A model generated the notes under the pieces. The model did not search any database. It had not been told where the DNA came from and saw only the letters and a list, made by a program, of their open reading frames with translations. A stretch of 38,430 nucleotides of DNA from contig JAGHRS010000004.1 in the NCBI GenBank assembly GCA_018066285.1, positions 1 through 38,430 of the forward strand, written 5' to 3'. Position numbers and translations under genes: made by a program. Positions 33,309 to 38,430 of this stretch are shown one piece after another. Within the stretch, counting starts at the first letter, position 1; the number at the start of each line of letters is the position of its first letter. Source of the stretch: Candidatus Treponema caballi. GTDB taxonomy: Bacteria > Spirochaetota > Spirochaetia > Treponematales > Treponemataceae.

Positions 33309-33337
33309 ACTATATCCTTATCAATAAACTTGGTCAA
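33309..33337 (-). promoter_or_regulatory. Promoter of the aroF-tyrA leader
   Basis: On the minus strand TTGACC (33337-33332), 17-bp spacer, TATAGT (33314-33309), 7 nt, then the leader ATG. It lies between gltX and the leader. A hairpin CCCGGAT/ATCCGGG (33340-33378) between it and the gltX stop may end gltX transcription, though without a long U tract. Confidence 0.75.
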
Positions 33338-33384
33338 TCCCCGGATGAGCGGTCTGAAAAAGAGCAGCACAATCCGGGAACAAA

Positions 33385-34971
33385 TCAGAACTGCTTCAGG
33401 GTGTTCTCTGTGCGTTCAAGGGCGCGGTCAATGCCGAGTGCAAGGATTGAGCCCATAAGCGGCGGAGAAACACGGCTGCCGGTAACTGCCATGCGGATTG
33501 GCATCATGAAGTCGCCGAGCTTAATGCCGAGTTCTTCAGACATCTTGCGGGCAAGCTCTTCCTGCGCCTCGTGCTCTGGAATGTCTGGCAGAGCCTTGAT
33601 GAACTCCTTTGACTTTTCAAGGACTTCCTTTGTCTTGGCTGCGTCGAGGCGCTTCGGCACGATTTCTTCAACAGGAGGAACGGCGACGTTCTTGAACAGG
33701 AAGCCGACCATTTCTGCGGCGTCTGTCAGGAAGTGCAGGCGCTCCTTGATGAGCGGCATGAGCATCATGAGCTTTTCGCGGATTTCAGCGTCAGTAAGCG
33801 GCGCCGCACCTGCAGCAACTGCCTCTGGAGCGATGCAGAGCTTTCCGTCAGCGTCATAGGCGATTCCAGACCATGCTGGTCCTACGTGCGGTGCCGGGAA
33901 CTCTTCGCTTGCATTAACCGGAATGGCCGCGTCGCCTGTACCGGTGATGAACGGCAGTGTCCAGTCAAACAGTTCCTGGTCTGTCATCAGGCGGATGTAC
34001 TGGCCGTTGTACCACTCAAGCTTCTTGTAGTCGAATACTGCCGGTGCCTTATTCAGGTGCTCCAGCTTGAAAAGCTTCTCAAAGTCTGCAAGGTCGTACA
34101 TGTCGCGGCCGTCTTCGTAAGAGCAGCCAAGCATGGCGACGTAGTTGATGAGTGCCTTAGGAACATATCCGCGAGCACGGAACTCGTTGACAGATGTTGC
34201 ACCGTGGCGCTTTGAAAGCTTCTGGCCATCCTTTCCCATAACCATTGGCAGGTGGCAGAACTCAGGATAATCCCATCCGAAAGCCTTGTACATGATGACG
34301 TGCATTGGAGTAGAAGGAATCCATTCCTGTGCACGCATGACGTGGCTGATCTTCATGAAGTGGTCATCAACAATATTTGCAAGGTGATATGTCGGAAAAC
34401 CGTCGCTCTTAAGGAGAACAGGGTCCGGACTTACATCCTCGTTTTTCCATTCAATGTTTCCAAGAAGTGCATCGTGGAACTTTGTCTCGCCTTCCATCGG
34501 AACCTTGAGGCGGATGACGTATGGCTTGCCTGCATCGAGGTTTGCCTTTACTTCTTCCGGAGTAAGGTGGCGGCAGTTGCGGTCGTAACCAGGAGCCATC
34601 TTGTTCTTTGTCTGCAGTGCGCGGATGCGTTCAAGACGCTCTTCATCGCAGAAGCAGTAGTAAGCCTGTCCCTTGTCGACAAGTTCCTGAGCGTACTTCT
34701 TGTACAGCTCAAAACGCTCTGACTGAACGTACGGGCCGTATTCACCGCCCTTAGGACCGCCTTCATCCCACTCAATGCCAAGCCAGGCAAGAGTGTCGTA
34801 AAGGTTCTGGACATATTCTTCACCGTAGCGTGTACGGTCTGTATCTTCAAGGCGAAGGATGAACTTACCGCCCTGACTGCGGGCGTAAAGGTAATTGAAA
34901 AGAGCGGTACGAACACCGCCGATGTGCTGCATTCCTGTTGGAGAAGGAGCGTATCTTACACGAACTTCCAT
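33385..34971 (-). CDS. gltX: Glutamyl-tRNA synthetase
   Basis: A 528-residue class I synthetase. The HIGH motif is HIGG (16-19) and the KMSKS motif is KLSKR (251-255), with APSPTGMQHIGG and RLEDTD as family marks. It charges tRNA-Glu (and perhaps tRNA-Gln). An insert at about 345-400, rich in Ala and Pro, makes it about 45 residues longer than typical. TAGGAG lies 6 nt before the ATG, with a promoter about 28 nt upstream, so this one has a conventional leader. Confidence 0.95.
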   Translation of the reverse strand: MEVRVRYAPSPTGMQHIGGVRTALFNYLYARSQGGKFILRLEDTDRTRYGEEYVQNLYDTLAWLGIEWDEGGPKGGEYGPYVQSERFELYKKYAQELVDKGQAYYCFCDEERLERIRALQTKNKMAPGYDRNCRHLTPEEVKANLDAGKPYVIRLKVPMEGETKFHDALLGNIEWKNEDVSPDPVLLKSDGFPTYHLANIVDDHFMKISHVMRAQEWIPSTPMHVIMYKAFGWDYPEFCHLPMVMGKDGQKLSKRHGATSVNEFRARGYVPKALINYVAMLGCSYEDGRDMYDLADFEKLFKLEHLNKAPAVFDYKKLEWYNGQYIRLMTDQELFDWTLPFITGTGDAAIPVNASEEFPAPHVGPAWSGIAYDADGKLCIAPEAVAAGAAPLTDAEIREKLMMLMPLIKERLHFLTDAAEMVGFLFKNVAVPPVEEIVPKRLDAAKTKEVLEKSKEFIKALPDIPEHEAQEELARKMSEELGIKLGDFMMPIRMAVTGSRVSPPLMGSILALGIDRALERTENTLKQF

Positions 34972-34998
34972 TGCAAACTCCTATATTGAAATTACCAT

Positions 34999-35027
34999 AC
35001 TATACAACATTTTAGGGGCTTAGTGAA
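34999..35027 (-). promoter_or_regulatory. Promoter of gltX
   Basis: On the minus strand TTCACT (35027-35022), 17-bp spacer, TATAGT (35004-34999). The leader would be about 20 nt and contains the TAGGAG site. Confidence 0.55.
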
Positions 35028-35051
35028 TACGGTCTGCTGCCGGTCACAAAA

Positions 35052-35083
35052 CAAAAAAGCCGCCCCCCTGACGGAAAGCGGCT
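35052..35083 (-). terminator. Terminator of the first lipoprotein gene
   Basis: On the minus strand AGCCGC and GCGGCT pair around a 14-nt loop and are followed by a T-rich run (six T, G, four T). Confidence 0.75.
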
Positions 35084-35106
35084 GTTCAGACACAGGCGTT
35101 CAGATA

Positions 35107-36027
35107 TTACTGTTTTGTGAACATTTCTGAGGTTTCAGAAGTAATCGTATATGTAGAGAGGTCTCCTTCATCCAAGATAATTGTTACGGTCTTTGGGTCA
35201 GAAGAAAAATCAGCAGTATACGAATATTCACTTCCGTAGCATGTTATTTCTGAATCTGTTGCACTGATTATAAAATCTATTAATTCATGAGATTCTTCAA
35301 AGTAGAAGGAAGGAAAAGCCCCTGTTGTAGTTGAATACAGTCCGTTTAAGAACTTTTCTGCAGTTGCTTCTGGGGGAAGTATTGAATTAAAAGTCAGCTT
35401 ATCGTCATCTAGAGTGTACTTTACGATAAGTATCTTGCGGAATTCCTTTGCAATTGGTGCAAGCAGTTCACCTTCTGCAGCTTCCGCCCAGGATATATAT
35501 GAAGTATCGTTCCAGTCATTAAAGACTTCTAAAGTTACATTTTTGTAGCTTTCATACAACTGAGCAATTTTCTGACTTATTTCAGCAGTATTACTGGTTT
35601 CCGGAGTAAAATAGAACATTTCACCTTCCTCAATTTCACCGGCACTGCACAGATACTTGTTAATAGTACCATCAGATACCTTATCTACAGTAAGATACAG
35701 TTCCTGCTTTTCTGTATTAAAGGTATAAGAAAAGACTGTTTCACTTGATTGTATACCTGTATCTCCATAAGTATCTTCATATCTGTAAGTAAAGGTAAGC
35801 TTGTCATTTCCAAATGAATAAACCCACGTCTCGTTCCATAAACTGTTATAACCGTCTTCGTATCTGCTGTACGTGTTTCCCGCAAGTTCGCAGGTGCTTG
35901 TATTAGCTGGTGTTACAGGTGTTTCAGGTACAGCAGGTGTTTCAGGTGTATCAGTTCCATTTGAATGTGGACATCCGGTAAGTGTAAAGGCAAGAAGCAG
36001 CAGAATTAAAAAATATTGTTTTTTCAT
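35107..36027 (-). CDS. Lipoprotein with putative phase-variable promoter
   Basis: 306 residues from the ATG at 36027, fixed by AAGGAGGT 6 nt upstream. A type II signal peptide ends in the lipobox TLTGC, with lipidated Cys19. A Thr/Pro linker (TPETPAVPETPVTP) follows, then an unrecognised domain of about 250 residues. Its end, ILPPEATAEKFLNG...YSYTADF, is shared with the next gene. No known family was recognised. It is exported and membrane-anchored, possibly surface-exposed. The promoter spacer contains ten G. Confidence 0.82.
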   Translation of the reverse strand: MKKQYFLILLLLAFTLTGCPHSNGTDTPETPAVPETPVTPANTSTCELAGNTYSRYEDGYNSLWNETWVYSFGNDKLTFTYRYEDTYGDTGIQSSETVFSYTFNTEKQELYLTVDKVSDGTINKYLCSAGEIEEGEMFYFTPETSNTAEISQKIAQLYESYKNVTLEVFNDWNDTSYISWAEAAEGELLAPIAKEFRKILIVKYTLDDDKLTFNSILPPEATAEKFLNGLYSTTTGAFPSFYFEESHELIDFIISATDSEITCYGSEYSYTADFSSDPKTVTIILDEGDLSTYTITSETSEMFTKQ

Positions 36028-36053
36028 AAGGGCACCTCCTTGGGCCAAAGCGG

Positions 36054-36083
36054 AGTATACCCCCCCCCCGACTTCTCTGTCAC
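36054..36083 (-). promoter_or_regulatory. Promoter with G10 spacer tract (lipoprotein 1)
   Basis: On the minus strand GTGACA (36083-36078) and TATACT (36059-36054) are 18 bp apart. Ten consecutive G (36069-36060) directly precede the -10. Loss of one G would give the optimal 17 bp. The tract lies upstream of the transcription start and outside the coding region. An inverted repeat ACTAC/GTAGT lies just upstream of the -35. Confidence 0.7.
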
Positions 36084-36127
36084 TACCCGAAAGTGTAGTT
36101 TTAACAGTTTTTTTGCAGATCGGACAG

Positions 36128-36161
36128 AAAAAAAAACGCTCCACCGGAACCCAGCGGAGCG
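36128..36161 (-). terminator. Terminator of the second lipoprotein gene
   Basis: On the minus strand CGCTCC/GGAGCG pairs, followed by nine T. It begins about 27 nt after the stop of the upstream lipoprotein gene. Confidence 0.75.
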
Positions 36162-36187
36162 GGAAAATATTCCTTTTTCGTTACAGA

Positions 36188-37177
36188 TTACTGTACCAGC
36201 GTATAGATGTCTGAACTTCCCAGGACTTCTGTAAGTATAACATCAGTAAGCCCGTAACCGCTTACGGTAATCGTCTTTTGTGATGTGGCAAAATCTGCAG
36301 TGTAGCTATATGTTTCTCCTGCTGCCTTAAACGTAGAGTCTGTTACGTCATAGATCTCTTCACCAAAGAAGTTATCCTCTTCATTGTTGTGTTTAGGATT
36401 GGTAAATTCACAAGGAATGTCGCTTATTATTTCTACTTCTCCTTCTTCTCCATCCTGATATCTGAATGACAGTTCTCTGAAAATAGGACTCTGGTATTCA
36501 CCCTTCAAAAAAGCCTCTGCAGTTGCATCCGGAGGAAGAATGGATGTAAAGGAAAGTGTATTTCCTCCAATGGTGTATTTCGCAGCGCTCAGTGTGTTGA
36601 AAATTGGTTCACAGTCAGCAAGCATTTCCTTAACTATGTCAGTCCAGCTTGCATAGTTTGTTTCCATTCCTTCATTGTAATCAGCAAGTGTAGTCCCTTC
36701 AGCCTCCATACCTGGGCCAAAGACATTTGCTATATCCTGCAAGAACTGTTCATCCTGTAAATCTGCCCATGTGAAATAATACGGGTTTTCTTCACTTGAT
36801 TTACCGGCAAGCTCCAGAAAATCGCCCATTATATCATCATATTGTTTTTCAACAGTCATATAGATTTCATTCTTTGTTGCATCATATGAGTATTTCAGAA
36901 TATAGCCTTCATGAAGACCGATATCAGCATCCATCTCGGTATACTCTATTGTGTTCTCTGTAAAACATACTGTTTCGTAATCATCTCCATCTTCGTACCG
37001 ATACGTTTTTCCGACAAGCGGATTTTCGCCGACGCTTTCTGGCAGCGTTTTTGCATTCGGGTTCGTTGGTGTTACAGGTGTTTCAGGGGTATCAGGCGTA
37101 TCAGTTCCATTTGATTGTGGACATCCGGTAAGTGTAAAGGCAAGAAGCAGCAGAATTAAAAAATAATGTTTTTTCAT
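36188..37177 (-). CDS. Lipoprotein, tandem paralogue
   Basis: 329 residues from the ATG at 37177 with AAGGAGGT 6 nt upstream. The signal peptide and lipobox (LTGC, Cys19) are almost identical to the neighbour's, followed by a Thr/Pro linker. The mature parts are diverged but share RYEDGD, LSFTSILPPDATAEAFLKG and a C-terminal YSYTADF...KTITV. It is slightly longer and more acidic than copy 1. No family was recognised. Strong conservation of the 5' end against a diverged body suggests either recent conversion of the promoter and signal region or diversifying selection on the exposed part. Confidence 0.82.
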   Translation of the reverse strand: MKKHYFLILLLLAFTLTGCPQSNGTDTPDTPETPVTPTNPNAKTLPESVGENPLVGKTYRYEDGDDYETVCFTENTIEYTEMDADIGLHEGYILKYSYDATKNEIYMTVEKQYDDIMGDFLELAGKSSEENPYYFTWADLQDEQFLQDIANVFGPGMEAEGTTLADYNEGMETNYASWTDIVKEMLADCEPIFNTLSAAKYTIGGNTLSFTSILPPDATAEAFLKGEYQSPIFRELSFRYQDGEEGEVEIISDIPCEFTNPKHNNEEDNFFGEEIYDVTDSTFKAAGETYSYTADFATSQKTITVSGYGLTDVILTEVLGSSDIYTLVQ

Positions 37178-37203
37178 AAGGGCACCTCCTTGAGCTAAAG
37201 CGG

Positions 37204-37233
37204 AGTATACCCTCCCCCCGATTTCTCTGTCAC
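37204..37233 (-). promoter_or_regulatory. Promoter with interrupted G tract (lipoprotein 2)
   Basis: GTGACA (37233-37228), 18-bp spacer and TATACT (37209-37204) as in copy 1, but the spacer reads GGGGGGAGGG. This is less prone to slippage. Confidence 0.65.
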
Positions 37234-37276
37234 TACCCAAAAGTGTAGTTATAACAGTTTTTTTTGCAGATCGGAC

Positions 37277-37311
37277 AAAAAAACCGCTCCGCCGGTATCA
37301 AGGCGGAGCGG
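37277..37311 (-). terminator. Intrinsic terminator after the DUF4097 gene
   Basis: On the minus strand CCGCTCCGCC and GGCGGAGCGG form a perfect 10-bp stem with an 8-nt loop, followed by seven T. It lies about 120 nt after the DUF4097 stop. Confidence 0.88.
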
Positions 37312-37435
37312 GAAAAAAGGAGGAGGAGGATGCAGAAAACTGCTGCTGACGATTGGTTCTCAGTCAATCTATATGGATAACCACATTTTCTGCATATAGT
37401 TACAGAAAAAATAAAAATTGATGGAATTTTTATTT
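37312..37435 (-). other. Structured 3' region after the DUF4097 gene
   Basis: Three inverted repeats: AAATAAAAATT/AATTTTTATTT (37409-37435, overlapping the stop codon), ATGCAGAAAA/TTTTCTGCAT (37330-37339 and 37386-37395) and CTATATG/CATATAG (37369-37375 and 37393-37399). The last two cannot form together fully. It is either an elaborate 3' UTR or a small RNA released between the first hairpin and the strong terminator. Confidence 0.4.
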
Positions 37436-38257
37436 CCTCATGATACGGATGGAACCAGAAGCCGTATCAACACGACAGACAACATATCCATAGCCATATG
37501 TGTCTACGCCTGATCTGCCCCCGGTATAGCCTGTAAATGCATTATAAACAGAACCTGACGCTGTATCAAAAACAAACTTGAAGCCAGGATTCTCAGGTAA
37601 TGTAATATTGACAGCTCCACTTGCAGTATCGAAATTGCAGTCCTGTGTCAGAGGCCTGTCAAAAGAAGCCGTAATTGAACCAGATGAAGTATCTGCATTC
37701 ATACCGCCTGCAATACCATCAAATCTGATGCTGCCCGAAGTTGCCTCTGCATTAAGCAGATTTGAGAAGATACACTGTGAACAGTTTATTGAGCCAGAAC
37801 TGCTGCTGATATAAGCAAGCTGAGCTTCACACTTTGTAAGTCCTATAGAACCGCTTGTTGTTTCGATTTCAATGATATCGCCCCAAAGTTTTGAAGCATA
37901 GACGGACCCTGATGTCGTAGAGATATACCAGCCGCCATAGGCAGATTTTGCATAAAAAGACTCCGGTACCTTGATTTCAATCTTGCATATGGAACCTGTT
38001 CCCTCACTGGAAAGGATACCGTTTGAAAGCTCGAATACAGGATAACTGTTAGTTGAAGAAATAACGGTTACACGAAACTCATTTCTGTTCCACAGAGCAA
38101 TCTCAATATCTTCAGAATTGACATCAATATTCACGCCATAGACTTCAGATACCGGAATGAACCTTTGGAACTTGATGTCGCTCCCCGCAAAAAGAGCGCC
38201 TGTTCCTACTGCAAGGAAAAGGGCAACTGTCAGTATTTTCTTCATTGATAAACGCAT
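37430..38257 (-). CDS. DUF4097-like exported beta-repeat protein
   Basis: 275 residues from the ATG at 38257 (GGGGAG 9 nt upstream); a second Met four codons later begins the core signal peptide. The signal peptide MKKILTVALFLAVGTGALFA is cleaved by signal peptidase I (no lipobox). The mature part carries eight repeats of the type T-[TSA]-SGS-[IV] (STTSGSVY, ETTSGSIG, SSSSGSIN, EATSGSIR, DTSSGSIT, DTASGAVN, DTASGSVY, DTASGSIR), each a turn of a right-handed beta-helix as in DUF4097/DUF4098 putative adhesins. Periplasmic or surface location is likely; ligand unknown. Confidence 0.82.
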   Translation of the reverse strand: MRLSMKKILTVALFLAVGTGALFAGSDIKFQRFIPVSEVYGVNIDVNSEDIEIALWNRNEFRVTVISSTNSYPVFELSNGILSSEGTGSICKIEIKVPESFYAKSAYGGWYISTTSGSVYASKLWGDIIEIETTSGSIGLTKCEAQLAYISSSSGSINCSQCIFSNLLNAEATSGSIRFDGIAGGMNADTSSGSITASFDRPLTQDCNFDTASGAVNITLPENPGFKFVFDTASGSVYNAFTGYTGGRSGVDTYGYGYVVCRVDTASGSIRIMRK

Positions 38258-38430
38258 AAAACTAATCTCCCCATATAGTGTCATCGTAAATGAAACACCC
38301 TGATAAGCGCAAGATGTCACCATCAAAGTAACTTCTCACTAAAAAAAACGCTTAATATTACACAAATCAGTACAAAAATGAGACTTTATCGTTTTCGTTG
38401 CTTTTTCACTGATAGTAGGTTATATATGAT

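Larger units (their letters stand above)
35941..36161 (-). repeat. Direct repeat unit, copy 1 (terminator, promoter, lipoprotein start)
   Basis: About 221 bp that match 37091-37311 at a constant offset of 1150 bp, roughly 90% identical by eye. The repeat covers the upstream gene's terminator, the promoter with G tract, the ribosome binding site, the signal peptide and the start of the linker. Confidence 0.85.
37091..37311 (-). repeat. Direct repeat unit, copy 2
   Basis: Partner of 35941-36161 with the same order of elements. The main informative difference is an A interrupting the promoter G tract. Confidence 0.85.

Noticed and set aside
33142-33384. T-box riboswitch as explanation for the terminator before aroF
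   Set aside because: No T-box sequence (AGGGTGG...ACCGCG type) or specifier stem was found, whereas a leader ORF with aromatic codons and alternative pairing is present.
36028-36144. In-frame N-terminal extension of lipoprotein 1 (similarly 37178-37240 for lipoprotein 2)
   Set aside because: The extension would translate the promoter and terminator region; the ATG with AAGGAGGT and a perfect lipobox signal peptide is the real start.
37330-37380. Plus-strand 16-codon ORF with a strong AGGAGGAGG before its ATG
   Set aside because: It sits in the 3' region of a minus-strand gene, has no promoter that I can see, and the same bases are explained by the inverted repeats.
1-38430. tRNA, rRNA, CRISPR array, insertion sequence or prophage
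   Set aside because: Scanned for cloverleaf-like sequences, regular spacer repeats, transposase or phage proteins; none supported.

Overview
The window reads as a chromosomal segment of a spirochaete, most likely a host-associated Treponema. Three things point there: a roughly 500-residue serine hydroxymethyltransferase of the long treponemal type, the TIGR03545/TIGR03546 pair found in outer-membrane bacteria including treponemes, and lipoproteins with a poly-G tract in the promoter, a theme known from T. pallidum. No marker such as 16S rRNA is present, so the genus is an inference. No tRNA, rRNA, CRISPR array, transposase or origin was seen.

Layout. 1-7.3 kb: LysR regulator, SAM methyltransferase, a MerR regulator divergent from a three-gene ABC exporter (TMD, NBD, TMD) with a textbook 19-bp-spacer MerR promoter, then a receiver/HD-GYP/PAS protein and a TSCPD protein. 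7.3-17.2 kb: deoD, the TIGR03545/TIGR03546 pair, a DtxR-like regulator with a PlsC/zinc-ribbon protein, a hybrid histidine kinase, a COG2426 membrane protein, an M28 peptidase and an RRM protein. 17.2-21.9 kb: hslO and a heterodimeric ABC exporter. 21.9-24.4 kb: an AT-rich type II restriction-modification island of the BsuBI/PstI family. 24.4-27.1 kb: low-molecular-weight tyrosine phosphatase and a FIST plus soluble-chemoreceptor operon. 27.1-29.8 kb: glyA behind a ZTP-type (pfl) riboswitch and two tandem XRE regulators. 29.8-35 kb: phosphatase, apt, tyrA, aroF and gltX. 35-38.4 kb: two tandem lipoprotein paralogues and a DUF4097 protein.

The regulatory layer is the most interesting part. (1) Upstream of aroF-tyrA lies a complete ribosome-mediated attenuator. 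A 29-codon leader ORF carries a run of six Phe/Tyr codons and is followed by a strong terminator hairpin with eight U. Segments can pair as 1:2, 2:3 (antiterminator) or 3:4 (terminator). (2) About ten genes, including that leader ORF, have a -10 hexamer ending exactly 6-7 nt before the ATG, several with a -35 at 17 bp. This predicts widespread leaderless transcripts. (3) One lipoprotein has ten G inside its -35/-10 spacer, while its tandem paralogue has the same spacer interrupted by an A. This looks like a phase-variable promoter next to a locked copy.

Aromatic amino acid synthesis (aroF, tyrA), one-carbon and purine metabolism (glyA, apt, deoD) and several signalling proteins (HD-GYP, hybrid kinase, FIST-MCP) make up the housekeeping part. 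The restriction-modification island and the lipoprotein cluster are the accessory parts.
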